A stretch of 64,000 nt of DNA from Nocardia vinacea NBRC 16497 (GTDB lineage Bacteria; Actinomycetota; Actinomycetes; Mycobacteriales; Mycobacteriaceae): assembly GCF_000308835.1 (NCBI RefSeq), contig NZ_BAGN01000424.1, positions 18,957 to 82,956 on the forward strand. Direction: 5' to 3'. The notes beneath the pieces were generated by a model. That model was not told the origin of the DNA, did not search any database, and was given only the letters and a program-made list of their open reading frames with translations. The translations under genes were made by a program, and so were the position numbers. Shown in pieces: positions 15,294 through 25,294 of this stretch (position 1 is the first letter of the stretch; each line of letters begins with the position of its first letter).

Positions 15294-15902
15294 CTAAGAA
15301 TCTGCTCCGGGTTGGTTCAGCGCAGGTCGCAGGCGCTCGAACGCCTCGCGCAGCAGTTCCTCGAAGTCGCGCCCGGATCCCTTGTCCGCCAACGCTACTG
15401 CGGCTTCGACCGCCGCCTCCGAAGCCGCGACAACGAGCATCGGATACAGATCGGTGGCGGCGTCGGTGCCGGTTCGCCGCGCGACGACCTGCGCCAGCCG
15501 CTGCTTATCATCCATGCGGGCGAGGGTGTACCTGGCCATCATGGCGGGCGTCGATTCGACGGTCCGAATCATGGCGGTGACTCCATCGATGCCACCGGGT
15601 ACCGCTTCGAACATTTCGAGAGTGACGGCCAGCAGCGCGTCCCACACACCCTCCTGGGCGGGCCGGGTGGCCAGTGCCGAGACCATGTCGTCGAAGCTGC
15701 TGCGGACAGCGTGCTCGACGGCTGCTTCCTTGCTCGTGAAGTAGTTGTGAAAGGTGCGGACCGAGACGTCGGCGGCTTCGGCGATAGCGTCGATCGTGAC
15801 CTTGTCCAGGCCGATCTCGTTGGTCAGTGCCGCGGCGGCCTGGGCGATCGCGGTGCGGGTGGCCGCCTTCTTCCGTTCCCGCAACCCCGGTCGTGTACTC
15901 AT
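15294..15902 (-). CDS. TetR family regulator (TetR3)
   Basis: A 202-residue TetR protein: RERKKAATRTAIAQAAAALT begins the DNA-binding domain and VSVRTFHNYFTSKEAAVEH closes the helix-turn-helix (~residues 35-60). The start is the ATG at 15902; the longer frame lacks conserved character. It is divergent from the MMPL transporter across 158 bp holding a GTAC-flanked palindrome, the usual arrangement of a repressor and its exporter. Confidence 0.88.
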   Translation of the reverse strand: MSTRPGLRERKKAATRTAIAQAAAALTNEIGLDKVTIDAIAEAADVSVRTFHNYFTSKEAAVEHAVRSSFDDMVSALATRPAQEGVWDALLAVTLEMFEAVPGGIDGVTAMIRTVESTPAMMARYTLARMDDKQRLAQVVARRTGTDAATDLYPMLVVAASEAAVEAAVALADKGSGRDFEELLREAFERLRPALNQPGADS

Positions 15903-15982
15903 TTCTCCCAGCTTAAGGCCGTTGCCAGGCGCTCGGATGCACGGTGCGCGATCCCGCGTGGCGAGTTCTGTCCAACACAGTT

Positions 15983-16000
15983 GTACTGCATATGTGGTAC
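15983..16000. promoter_or_regulatory. Candidate TetR3 operator
   Basis: GTAC, two bases, CATATG, two bases, GTAC: an 18-bp interrupted palindrome in the divergent region between TetR3 and the MMPL gene. It is suited to a TetR dimer, but only position and symmetry support it. Confidence 0.45.
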
Positions 16001-16060
16001 TGCCAATAGCCTGCATGTGCACGATGACGACTACGGATCCGCTCGGCGACGATCGACGTC

Positions 16061-18239
16061 GTGGCTGAATTCCTCTACCGACTGGGTCGGTTCTGCTTCG
16101 AGAAGCGGCGTATGGTCGTGCTGCTCTGGGTGGGTTTGCTGGCCGCGCTGGTGTTCGGCGCGGCAAGAGCACCCGAGGCGGCCGAGCGAGATGTCGATGC
16201 CCGGCACGGAATCGCAGCAGGCGTTCGACCTGCTCGATCAGCGCTTCCCCGGGGGCAAATCCGACGCCGCCGACGCACGCATCGTTTTCGTGGCGCCGCA
16301 GGGTCAGCAGATCACTGCCGCCGGGAACCAGGCCGCGGTCGAGAAGGTTGTGGCCGATGTCGCGCATGGTCCTCAGGTAGCCAACGTGCTCAACCCCTTC
16401 CAAGTACGTGCGATCAGTAAGGACGGTACGACCGCTTACGCCACTGTCACCTACGACGCCGGGAGCGCGAACATCACCGACGCGACGAAAGCGGCCTTGG
16501 AGGACGCGGTCGAGCAGGGTCGGGCGACCGGGCTCACCGTCGAGTTCGGCGGCACCGTCCTGCAGGCGACACCCGAGGCGGGTGCGACCGAGCTGATCGG
16601 CGTCGCCATTGCCGCGGTCGTGCTGCTCATCACCTTCGGATCCCTTGCGGCGGCAGGGCTTCCGCTGGTCACAGCGCTGATTGGAATCGGCGTCGGGGTG
16701 GCCGCCATCGGGGCGATCGGTTTGTCGTCGACGACCTCGATTCTCGCCATGATGCTCGGGCTCGCGGTCGGCATCGACTACGCGCTATTCGTCGTCTCGC
16801 GGTATCTGGCCGAACGAAAGGCCGGACGAACTGCCGGGGAGGCCGCCGGGCATGCTGTGGGCACGGCGGGTTCGGCGGTCATTTTCGCCGGCCTGACCGT
16901 CGTCGTCGCACTGGCGGGACTGTCGGTGGTCGGCCTGCCCGCGCTGACCACCATGGGTTTGGCCGCGGCGGGCACTGTGCTGGTTGCGGTCGTGATCGCG
17001 TTGACATTGCTGCCCGCGCTGCTCGGGTTCTTCCCGAACGCCGTTCTGCCGCGCCGACTCCGCGAGGGCGATCGCGCGCCGGACGAGGCCCGAAACACCG
17101 AGGACAGCATGGGAACTCGCTGGGCGAGGTTTGTTGTGCGCCGACCGATCCCGGTCCTGTTGCTCGCGGTGATCGGTCTCGGGGTTGTGGCCATTCCGGT
17201 CAAGGATCTGGCGCTCGGCATGCCGAGTGATGCGTCGCAGCCGACCTCGACCACGCAGCGCCGTGCTTATGACGCGCTCGCCGCGGGTTTCGGTGCCGGC
17301 GCCAACGGGCCCCTCACCATCGTGGTGGACGCGCAGGGCGCGCCCGATCCGAAAGCCGTTGTGGCACAAGCTGAAAAGGTGATCTCTGCGACCGAAGGTG
17401 TTGTGTCGGTAACCGCTGGGATGTTCAATCAGGCCGGTGACACCGCCGTGATCACCGCGGTGCCGCAGGCCGGACCGACCGCCGCCGAGACCAAGGACCT
17501 CGTACAAACCCTGCGCGACGAAGCGGGTGAACTGCGCACGGCAACCGGGGCGAAAATGCTGGTCACCGGAACGACCGCGCTGAATATCGACATGTCGCAG
17601 ACGCTGTCCGATGCGTTGGTGCCTTATCTGGCGGTGGTGGTCGGATTGGCGATTCTGTTGCTGATGGTCGTCTTCCGGTCCGTGCTGGTTCCGCTCAAGG
17701 CGGCCTTGGGCTTCCTGCTGTCGATATGCGCATCACTGGGCGTGATCGTCGCAGTGTTCCAATGGGGTTGGCTCGCCGACCTGCTCGGGGTCCAGCAGAC
17801 CGGACCTGTCATGAGCATGATGCCGATCTTCCTCATCGGCGTGGTGTTCGGCCTTGCCATGGACTACGAGGTCTTCCTCGTGACCAGAATGCGCGAGGCA
17901 TATGTGCACGGCGAGTCGGCGACCGAGTCGATCGTTACCGGATTCCGGCACAGCGCAAGGGTTGTCGTCGCCGCGGCGACCATCATGATCGCCGTCTTCT
18001 CGGGCTTCGTCGGGGTGAGTGAGTCGATGATCAAGATGATGGGTGTCGGCCTCGCCGCTGCGGTCGTCTTCGACGCGTTCATCGTGCGGATGACCATCGT
18101 CCCGGCCGTGCTGGCACTGCTCGGCGACAAGGCGTGGTGGCTGCCGCGTCGGCTGCAGCAGATCTTGCCGAACGTGGATGTCGAGGGCGAGCGCTTACGT
18201 CATCTCGATGTGCCCGAATTGGCCCCCACCCGCGTTTGA
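16061..18239 (+). CDS. MMPL/RND family transporter, frameshifted near the 5' end
   Basis: The product is an MMPL-type exporter of ~725 residues if repaired. The GTG at 16061 opens a frame whose first ~40 residues are the expected first membrane segment (MVVLLWVGLLAALVFGAARA). Homology then moves to the +1 frame between 16180 and 16190, continuing MSMPGTESQQAFDLLDQRFPG to the stop at 18239. Removing one base restores a family-like join. Without a shift, translation from 16061 ends at 16420. The ATG at 16191 could start a 682-residue protein lacking the first helix. The rest is intact, with two six-helix blocks and GLAVGIDYALFVVSRY. It may be a recent pseudogene or a sequencing error. Confidence 0.75.
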
Positions 18240-18251
18240 GCTGCCCGGCGA

Positions 18252-18281
18252 GCGGTAGGCCACTGCCGGGTGGCCTACCGC
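18252..18281. terminator. Hairpin after the MMPL gene
   Basis: GCGGTAGGCCA (18252-18262) pairs with TGGCCTACCGC (18271-18281) around an 8-base loop, 12 bp after the transporter stop. A factor-independent type of stem without T-tract. Confidence 0.7.
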
Positions 18282-18350
18282 GTTCGCCTGGTTCAGTGGA
18301 TTACCTTCGACACGACAAGAGAGCCGATCTCGCGAGACCGAGGGAAGTTG

Positions 18351-19541
18351 ATGCAGCGCAATTTCCGCATCGTCGACGTGGCGCTCGCCAGTGCGTTGTT
18401 CGGGTTTACCCTCTTCGCGAGCACGCTGGACGCCGAGAGCGGCCCTCCGGAGATCGTCCGGCCCGTGTCTGCGGCCGCCGCCGCGTTCGCCGCCGTCGCG
18501 GTTATCGCCTTGCTGTGGCACCGCGGCTACCCGCGCAGTGTGCTGGCGGTGACGACAGTCTGCGGTGTCGTTATGGGCGCAATGGGATCCGGAGTCTCGG
18601 GAATGCTGGTGGGACCTGCCCTGGTCGCAGCGCATTCCGTCGGTTCGCGACAGGATCGCCGCTGGATCCAGCCATATCTGCTGGCATCCGGCGTCGTGCT
18701 GATGGCTGCGGCAATCGTGCTGAGTCCCGAATCGCTTTTCACCCCCGGCAAGATCAGCCTCTTCGCCGGATTCATGTTGGCCGGCGCGTTCGCCGACGCG
18801 ACACGGAGCCGACACAACTATCTCGCTGCCATGCAGGCGAGAGCGGAACTGGCCGAACGCACCCGCGAGGAGGAGGCACGCCACCGTGTCGCCGAAGAGC
18901 GAGTCCGCATCGCCCGGGAGTTGCACGATATCGTCGCCCATCATATGGCACTAGCCCACGCCCAGGCATCCACCGCCGCCTACCTGCTGCGCACCAAACC
19001 CGAACAGGCACAACAGATGCTGGATCAGCTGGCCGACATCACCTCCTCGGCACTGCGAGAACTCAAAGCGACAGTCGGGTTGCTGCGCCGGGCGAACGAT
19101 CCGGAAACCCTTCTGGAACCGACCCCGGGATTGTCCCGTCTCCCGGAACTGCTGGCCTCCTTCGAGCCCCTGGGACTTCAGATTTCGATATCGGTGACGG
19201 GGGAGCCGGAGCCGCTGTCACCCGGGGTCGACTTGACGGCCTACCGCATTGTGCAGGAGGCGCTCACCAACGTCACAAAACATGCCGGGACAGCCTCGGC
19301 GTCGGTCCGTCTGGACTACTCCCGGTCGCTGCTGACGATCAGCATTTCCGACAACGGTCACGGCTCCGAGAAGGCGGGCGAGCCCGGCTACGGTCTGATC
19401 GGCATGAACGAACGGGCCATCTCCGTCGGCGGTGAACTTTCCGCCGGATTCCGACCAGGCGGCGGCTTCGAAGTATCCACGAAACTACCCCTGGAACCGC
19501 GTACCGACGGCCACGACGAGAAGGACACCGAGCAGCGATGA
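18351..19541 (+). CDS. Sensor histidine kinase (NarL-type)
   Basis: A 396-residue membrane histidine kinase. Four to five hydrophobic helices occupy residues ~5-140, with almost no extracellular loop, so it probably senses a membrane signal. The phosphoacceptor is His192 in RIARELHDIVAHH. The ATPase domain has the N-box EALTNVTKHA and the G-box GYGLIGM. The start at 18351 has AGGGAAG 3 bases upstream. Its stop overlaps the response regulator ATG by four bases. Confidence 0.92.
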   Translation: MQRNFRIVDVALASALFGFTLFASTLDAESGPPEIVRPVSAAAAAFAAVAVIALLWHRGYPRSVLAVTTVCGVVMGAMGSGVSGMLVGPALVAAHSVGSRQDRRWIQPYLLASGVVLMAAAIVLSPESLFTPGKISLFAGFMLAGAFADATRSRHNYLAAMQARAELAERTREEEARHRVAEERVRIARELHDIVAHHMALAHAQASTAAYLLRTKPEQAQQMLDQLADITSSALRELKATVGLLRRANDPETLLEPTPGLSRLPELLASFEPLGLQISISVTGEPEPLSPGVDLTAYRIVQEALTNVTKHAGTASASVRLDYSRSLLTISISDNGHGSEKAGEPGYGLIGMNERAISVGGELSAGFRPGGGFEVSTKLPLEPRTDGHDEKDTEQR

Positions 19542-20206
19542 CCATCCGCGTCGTGATCGTCGACGATCAAGCCCTGCTGGTCGGAACCTTCCGGATGCTG
19601 ATCGACTCCACCGACGACATGGAGGTGGTCGGCGTCGCGGGAACCGGCAGACAGGCCCTGGAAGTCGTACGAGCCACGAAACCCGATGTCGCACTGATGG
19701 ATATCCGCATGCCCGAACTCGACGGACTCGCCGCCACCCAGGAGATCTGCCGCGACGAGTCCCTGGCCACGCGCATCCTCATCCTCACCACCTTCGAACT
19801 CGACGAGTACGTCGCGCGAGCCCTGCGCGCCGGTGCCGGCGGCTTCCTCGGCAAAGATGTCGGACCGCAGGAACTGCTCAGCGCCATCCGCACGATCGCC
19901 GCCGGAGACACCCTGCTCTCCCCAACTGCTACGAGGGCTCTCATCGCCCGTTTCCTCGCGTACCCGGCACCGCAAACCGCACCCGCCGAATCTCTCGAGG
20001 TGCTCACCGCGCGCGAACGCGAGGTCGTCGTGCATGTGGCGCACGGATTGTCCAACGAGGAGATCGCCGAGCGAATGTATGTGAGCCCGTTGACTATTCG
20101 CACCCACGTTCAGCGTGCCATGACGAAACTCGGCGCTCGGCATCGCGCACAACTCGTGGTCATCGCATTCCAGACAGGTCTGGTAGGCGTCGAGCCACGG
20201 GGCTGA
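19538..20206 (+). CDS. NarL/LuxR-type response regulator
   Basis: A 222-residue response regulator. The receiver has the acidic pair at residues 9-10 (VDD), the phosphoacceptor Asp55 in VALMDIRMPE and the lysine in GGFLGKD. The LuxR helix-turn-helix lies near 150-205 (LTAREREVVVHVAHGLSNEE). It is the partner of the kinase at 18351 by ATGA overlap. Targets are not visible; neighbouring genes do not obviously belong to it. Confidence 0.93.
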   Translation: MTIRVVIVDDQALLVGTFRMLIDSTDDMEVVGVAGTGRQALEVVRATKPDVALMDIRMPELDGLAATQEICRDESLATRILILTTFELDEYVARALRAGAGGFLGKDVGPQELLSAIRTIAAGDTLLSPTATRALIARFLAYPAPQTAPAESLEVLTAREREVVVHVAHGLSNEEIAERMYVSPLTIRTHVQRAMTKLGARHRAQLVVIAFQTGLVGVEPRG

Positions 20207-20298
20207 GGTCTGATCGCCTCGTACCTGAGGTGGAGAGCGCCGCATAATATTGACGAAATCGTCATCAACGGTCGGTCTGTGGATCCAGGGAGGAGCGT

Positions 20299-21606
20299 GT
20301 GCCGATGACCTCGGCGTCCAGTGGTCTATCCCAGTGGGTGCGCGATCTCGCCCCGGCGGATCCGGCGGCACTGGACCGCTCGGTGCTGCCGCCGGAGAAG
20401 GTCGCGGAGTTCGCCGCCCGGGTAGGTACCGGTGCTGCCGGGTATGCCGTTGAGCTCGGTCAGGCGATGGCGGCACATATCCTCGCCGAGATTCCCGAGC
20501 TGGATGTGGACGGAATCGTGCAGATGGTGCGCGGCGGCTGCGAAGCGGTGGCGTTGGAAGCCGTCGGGGTGATCGCAGGCGTCAAGGACTTCACGGTCGA
20601 GGCTGCCCCTGGCGTCTTGCTCGGCCCCGCCGAGGTGGTGAGTCGCGGGATCGGCATCGAACATATGCTGCGCAGCATTCAGGTGGGCCATTCGACGGTT
20701 GTCGAGTACGTACTCGACGCCGCCGAACGACTCGTGCCCGCCGCGCAGCGGTTCGCGGAAATGCGGCGTATCACCGCACTGTCGTTCGGCATCGCCGATC
20801 GGCTCACGAGCGAGATGGCCCAGGCATATGGCAATGCCCATGAGGCGTGGGTGGCGAGTTCGGCCGCGGCGCGGATGGAGGTGATCCAGCAGATTCTGCG
20901 CGGTGACGCGGTACCGCTCGATCGGGCGGTGCGCTTGCTGGGCTATGACCTGACCAGGCAGCATCTCGCCGTGGTCGGTTGGTCCGACGAGCAGGTAACC
21001 GTTGGTACAACGCGGCTCGAAGACATGGTCGCAGGCCTGCTGGAATCCGCGGGATGCTCGTCGACGCTGGTGATACCGGTTGGCGGTCGCCGTGTGTGGG
21101 CGTGGGGTGCGAGCGTTCGCCGACCGCCTGCCATACCCCTTCCTGTACAGCGGCAGGCGGACGGTGTCCGCGTGGCGGTCGGCTTGTCCGGTGCGGGCAT
21201 TCGTGGCTTCGTCACCAGCCATGAACAGGCATTGGAGGTCGCCCACGTGGGCATGCTGGGCTCCGGCGAGCGCTGGTTGTTCGATTACGGCGAGCTCGAT
21301 CTGGTGGCGATGCTCGGTGGCCGCTTGGACAGGGCCCGCGAGTTCGTGCTGCGTGAGCTGGGTGCGCTGGCGGAGCGGGGGGAGGCCACGGCTGTTCTTC
21401 GCGCGACGCTCAAGTGCTATCTCGATGTCGAACGCAGCCTCAGCGCGGCTGCGGAAAGGCTGCACGTAGCACGGAACACCGTCGCCTACCGTGTGCAGCG
21501 TGCCGAGCAATTGCGAGGTCGCAAGATCGGCGTTCGGCGCATGCAGTTGCAAGCCGCGCTCGCGCTGGCCGAGGAGCTGGGTTCGGTGGTTCTCGACGAT
21601 CAGTGA
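20299..21606 (+). CDS. PucR/CdaR family regulator
   Basis: A 435-residue regulator: a long amino-terminal sensor part (RsbRD-like helical region, ~residues 15-180), a GGDEF-related middle and the PucR-type helix-turn-helix at the end (CYLDVERSLSAAAERLHVAR, then NTVAYRVQRAEQL). The GTG at 20299 has AGGGAGGAG at ribosome-binding distance. It lies 140 bp before the VOC gene on the same strand, so it may control the VOC, FMO and FAH genes that follow. That link is inferred from proximity only. Confidence 0.88.
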   Translation: MPMTSASSGLSQWVRDLAPADPAALDRSVLPPEKVAEFAARVGTGAAGYAVELGQAMAAHILAEIPELDVDGIVQMVRGGCEAVALEAVGVIAGVKDFTVEAAPGVLLGPAEVVSRGIGIEHMLRSIQVGHSTVVEYVLDAAERLVPAAQRFAEMRRITALSFGIADRLTSEMAQAYGNAHEAWVASSAAARMEVIQQILRGDAVPLDRAVRLLGYDLTRQHLAVVGWSDEQVTVGTTRLEDMVAGLLESAGCSSTLVIPVGGRRVWAWGASVRRPPAIPLPVQRQADGVRVAVGLSGAGIRGFVTSHEQALEVAHVGMLGSGERWLFDYGELDLVAMLGGRLDRAREFVLRELGALAERGEATAVLRATLKCYLDVERSLSAAAERLHVARNTVAYRVQRAEQLRGRKIGVRRMQLQAALALAEELGSVVLDDQ

Positions 21607-21745
21607 CCGGTTGCCACGCTGACTGCGGCTTCTCCTCTCATATGGGTTCGGGTCCAAAGTGCCAGCGGGTGTTTGCATGGCAGTCCAAGCGCCTCAGGGG
21701 CGCCCCGGGGTTGGCTGATGGGGTCGACCGAGAGGACAAGACACC

Positions 21746-22378
21746 ATGACTCATGAGGCCACCCCGAATTCCACCAACCCGGCCGCACCCGACCTACTGG
21801 CGCACTGGGTGGTCAAGACCGCCCGAAGCAAAGAGATGATCGCTTGGTACGGCGCGGTTTTCGGAGCCCGCGTCGTGCATGAGGACAAGCAGATCGCATT
21901 CCTGGTCTGGGACCACGAAAGCCACCGCCTCGCGCTGATCAAAGTGCCGCGGGTGCTGCGCTACCTGTTTCCGCTGGCGCGTTTCCGCCGCAAGATCTAT
22001 GGAGTCGACCATCTGGCACTCACTTTCGGCTCCCTGGAACGTCTCCTGGTGAATTACGAACGCTTGAAGAAGATCGGGATCCGCCCGGTCTGGTCCATCA
22101 ACCACGGACCGACCACCTCGCTGTATTACGAAGACCCCGACGGCATTCGACTGGAGTTCCAGACCGAGAACTTCGCCACGGCCGCCGCCACAGCCGACTA
22201 CCTGGCCGGTAGTGCCTTCGCCGCCAACCCGGTCGGCGTCGAATTCGACCCCGACTACCTCCTGGAGCGACTGCGTTCCGGCGACGACCCCTCGACGCTG
22301 CTCGAACAGGGGGCAGGCACCCGTCCCGGTACGACATCGCGCAGCAACAAGAGCACCCTTACATGGAAGACGTTGTAG
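21746..22378 (+). CDS. VOC-fold protein, extradiol-dioxygenase-like
   Basis: A 210-residue vicinal-oxygen-chelate protein. Putative metal ligands are His in LLAHWVVKT, His in YGVDHLALTF and Glu in IRLEFQTENF, the two-His-one-Glu pattern of type I extradiol dioxygenases. Only one betaalphabeta-betabetabeta module pair is present, so it is a small member of the group. A basic, proline-rich loop (RVLRYLFPLARFRRKIYG) is unusual. It could cleave a catechol or be a related isomerase. The carboxyl tail after ~185 looks disordered. The convergent FMO at 22494 and the FAH gene beyond it suggest aromatic ring cleavage. Confidence 0.8.
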   Translation: MTHEATPNSTNPAAPDLLAHWVVKTARSKEMIAWYGAVFGARVVHEDKQIAFLVWDHESHRLALIKVPRVLRYLFPLARFRRKIYGVDHLALTFGSLERLLVNYERLKKIGIRPVWSINHGPTTSLYYEDPDGIRLEFQTENFATAAATADYLAGSAFAANPVGVEFDPDYLLERLRSGDDPSTLLEQGAGTRPGTTSRSNKSTLTWKTL

Positions 22379-22493
22379 TCACGACGCTCTGGTGCTCCTG
22401 CTACGCATCGAGGCCGAGCGCGGCCGAGCCGAGTACGTCGGAACATCCGGGCTCGCACCTCAGTTCGCGACCGGTGTATAGCGGCGAGGGCTC

Positions 22494-24278
22494 TTACGGT
22501 GCGACGCCTTCCTCGGCGGTGGAGATCGCTGAGCCGCTGACCGTCCGCTCCAGCTCCGCCGCGGCGAAGGTGGCGTCCGCAGTGGTGCGCCAGACCACGT
22601 GCCCGTCGGGCCGGACCAGCACGGCGCCGTGTTCGCCGACCTCGAACAGGTCGAGCACCTGCTGTCGGTCCGAGGCGATCGCGGCGTCCAGACCCACCAC
22701 TATGACGGGCATCGTGGGTGGGACGGCGGTACGCCAGGCCTGCGGGTCGGGTGTGAACAGCGTGTAGTCACGCAGGTCGAGCAGATCGTGCGTGGACACG
22801 GCGTCGCCGGCACCGGCCAGCCACGCGTGCGGTACGCGGGCACCGGGCCATGTCGTCGGCACGTAGTCCACCACGCCGTCGTCGTTCATCGGCTGCGGCG
22901 TCGGCTCGGTCCGGATGAGTGCCCCCGAATAGGCGTAGCCGAATTCGAGTCCGGTGGAGGCGAAATGCTGTAACTGGTCCGGTATTCGGGATCCGACCGT
23001 GGCGCGTCGGTCGCGCGCCGCGGTGCTGTCTCCCAGCAGTTTCGCGGTCGGCCGCATCGCCAGGTTCATCATGGCGTCAGCGATGCGCTCCACGATCCCC
23101 GCCGAGCGGCGATCGACGGCAGGATGGGCGAAAGCGCGGGTTACCCGGGTGAGAGCGCGGTTGCCCGGGGCCAGCCCAGCCATGACCTCGTCGAGCCGGA
23201 AGTGGTTGTCGACGCTTTGTTCGGCGAACCGTTCCACGACAGGTCGCCGTTCCGGCTCGTAGCTGTCCAGTAGCGCGATCGGCGCGCGATCTTCGAGAAT
23301 GGCGGCGAGTTTCCAGGCAAGATTGTGCGCGTCCTGCACGCCGCTGTTGAGACCGAAACCGCCGGTGTGCGGAAACCGGTGGGCGGCGTCACCTGCGAGG
23401 ATCACGTTGGCACGGGTGAAGGTCTCGGCGGTTTGGCTGGTCATCGTCCAGGTGCCGGTGGAATGCATTTGGAAGGGGACGTCGTGTCCGATCACTCGCG
23501 GTAGCGTCCGGGCCCAGAACGCGCGGCCGTCACGAGCGATCTCCTGGTGGTCGCTCAGGAACGGGGTCATGAGCACGTAGTCGTCGTCGGCGTGTGCTAT
23601 CAGCACCCCGCACAGCGCGGGGGAGTAGATCCAGCTCAGCAGTGGGCGGATGCCGTCGGTGAACAGTTCGGCGTTGAAGAAGACGCTGCCCATGTTGGCC
23701 AGCACCGGCCCGCGCATCGCGATACCCGAAGCCGCACGCACCGCACTGTTGGCGCCGTCGGTGCCGACCACGAATCGCGAGGAAATCTCGGTCGTGCCGC
23801 CGCGCGGACCGGCCACATGCGCCGTGGTATGCGATGGCGTCATCGTCACGTCGCGAACTTCGACGCCGCGACGGAAGTCGACATGTGGATCGGCTTCGAT
23901 GGCATTCCAGAGCACCGGCATGAGCTGGTGTTGGCCGATGTGCGAGATGAGGTACCGGCTGTGGCTCTGCACGCGTTCCACCTGCTCGCGGAAGGCCAGC
24001 AGGTCGATGTCACCGAGTGGGGCGGCGTTCAGTTCACTGAACCAGCGGATCACACTGACCTTCTCGGCCGGTGGCGCCAGCGCGCTGATCTGCTTGGCCA
24101 GCTCCGGGGAGGCGTGGTGCCAGATTTCCTGGGACCGGGCATTGATGACATGCGCGGCCGGATGGTTCAACGGGTCGGTCCGGCGTTCCAGGACGGTGCT
24201 GGCGATGCCGTAGCGCGACAGCAGCAGCGCCAGACTGCATCCGGTCGCGCCGGCGCCGACGATGGTTACCTCGGACAC
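22494..24278 (-). CDS. FAD-dependent aromatic monooxygenase (PheA/TfdB type), central block
   Basis: A 594-residue flavoprotein hydroxylase. EVTIVGAGATGCSLALLLSR opens the protein at the FAD-binding fold, RFVVGTDGANSAVR is the DG motif and VILAGDAAHRFPHTGGFGLN the GD motif. The carboxyl part has a thioredoxin-like domain ending DLFEVGEHGAVLVRPDGHVV. The GTG at 24278 is chosen because the Rossmann strand begins three residues later and GAGG lies 7 bases upstream. It follows the FAH gene on the same strand with 65 bp between. Proposed order: hydroxylation, ring cleavage, then hydrolysis by the FAH protein. Confidence 0.9.
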   Translation of the reverse strand: MSEVTIVGAGATGCSLALLLSRYGIASTVLERRTDPLNHPAAHVINARSQEIWHHASPELAKQISALAPPAEKVSVIRWFSELNAAPLGDIDLLAFREQVERVQSHSRYLISHIGQHQLMPVLWNAIEADPHVDFRRGVEVRDVTMTPSHTTAHVAGPRGGTTEISSRFVVGTDGANSAVRAASGIAMRGPVLANMGSVFFNAELFTDGIRPLLSWIYSPALCGVLIAHADDDYVLMTPFLSDHQEIARDGRAFWARTLPRVIGHDVPFQMHSTGTWTMTSQTAETFTRANVILAGDAAHRFPHTGGFGLNSGVQDAHNLAWKLAAILEDRAPIALLDSYEPERRPVVERFAEQSVDNHFRLDEVMAGLAPGNRALTRVTRAFAHPAVDRRSAGIVERIADAMMNLAMRPTAKLLGDSTAARDRRATVGSRIPDQLQHFASTGLEFGYAYSGALIRTEPTPQPMNDDGVVDYVPTTWPGARVPHAWLAGAGDAVSTHDLLDLRDYTLFTPDPQAWRTAVPPTMPVIVVGLDAAIASDRQQVLDLFEVGEHGAVLVRPDGHVVWRTTADATFAAAELERTVSGSAISTAEEGVAP

Positions 24279-24343
24279 GGCAGCGCCTCGAGGTTGGCCG
24301 GTGGTGTGGTCTCGGACATCGCTCGTTCTCCGGGGTTTCTCGG

Positions 24344-25294
24344 TCAACGCACGGTGTTGCGCTGCGTGCCGAGGTCGAGCACGCCATCGTCGGTGCGGAT
24401 GGACGCCGTGACGATGTCTCCGGGCGCGAGGTAGGCGGGGTTGCGGGACTGCATCCGTATGAACAGGTCCCACTTCTTTGCCTCGGGCAGCAGTCCGGCG
24501 AGGCGCTGCACGATCGGCTTGGGCGCGTGGATGGCCACCCCGCCGGGGGTGCCGGTGAGCAACAAGTCACCCACCGCGAAGTCCTCCAGCAGAGAGAACT
24601 CCGTGAGAGTTTCCGCGGGTGTGAAGACCATGTCGCCGGCCAGCGCCATCTGCCGGGGCTCGCCGTTGACCGCGAGGCTGAGCCGCAGGTCCTTCCACCT
24701 GTGCACCTCGCCGGGGTCCGGCACGCAGAGGTAGGGACCGACCGGGCAGAAGGTGCGGTAGCTCTTGCCCTTGTAGTACTGCCCCTGGGACAGCTGAACA
24801 TCCCGGGCGCTGACGTCGTTTCCGACGACGAAAGCCCCGACGTAGTCCTCGAGGTTCGCCGCGGACACGGTTACGGGGCCGGCGATCGCCTTGCCGATGA
24901 CGATCCCCAGTTCGATCTCGTAGTCCAGCAGCCGTACGTGTGGCGGAGTGACGATGTCGTCGTGCGCACCGGTAAGCGATCCCGTGGACTTGGTGAAAAA
25001 CAGGTTGAACGGTTGGTCGGGGTCCATTCCGGTCTCGGCCATGTGCGCTCGGTAGTTCGTGCCCTGGCAGTTGACCTTCGCTCCGGGCAGTGGGTTGAGC
25101 GCAGTGACGCTCGCCATCTCGATGCCGGGATCACCGGATTCCGTCAGCAGGCGTCGAGCTACCGCGGCGCCTTCCTGAAGCACCTCGGTGGGGGTCGGGT
25201 ACTCGCCGGGCAGCGGCAGTACTCGCTCACCACGAACGACGCCCCAACCAGTGGCGCCCGATTCGGTGGAGTAGCGGAGGAGGTTGATGCTCAC
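24344..25294 (-). CDS. Fumarylacetoacetate hydrolase family protein (FAH-1)
   Basis: A 316-residue FAH-family enzyme, the group that includes fumarylpyruvate hydrolases and 2-hydroxyhepta-2,4-dienedioate isomerases or decarboxylases. CQGTNYRAHMAETG, then LLDYEIELGIVIGKA with the metal-binding acidic residues, and GDLLLTGTPGGVAIH are diagnostic. It would act after aromatic ring cleavage. The start is a GTG at 25294 without a clear ribosome-binding site. First gene of the FAH-FMO pair. Confidence 0.88.
   Translation of the reverse strand: MSINLLRYSTESGATGWGVVRGERVLPLPGEYPTPTEVLQEGAAVARRLLTESGDPGIEMASVTALNPLPGAKVNCQGTNYRAHMAETGMDPDQPFNLFFTKSTGSLTGAHDDIVTPPHVRLLDYEIELGIVIGKAIAGPVTVSAANLEDYVGAFVVGNDVSARDVQLSQGQYYKGKSYRTFCPVGPYLCVPDPGEVHRWKDLRLSLAVNGEPRQMALAGDMVFTPAETLTEFSLLEDFAVGDLLLTGTPGGVAIHAPKPIVQRLAGLLPEAKKWDLFIRMQSRNPAYLAPGDIVTASIRTDDGVLDLGTQRNTVR

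Noticed and set aside
16175..16200. Programmed frameshift in the MMPL gene
   Set aside because: No slippery heptamer or obvious downstream structure is visible at the frame change. Mutation, error or an internal start is simpler.
24267..24319. 17-codon ORF (starts at 24319, minus strand) before the central FMO, similar in length to the amidohydrolase leader
   Set aside because: No palindromic operator or -35 box precedes it, and its stop lies past the FMO start and not in a four-base overlap.
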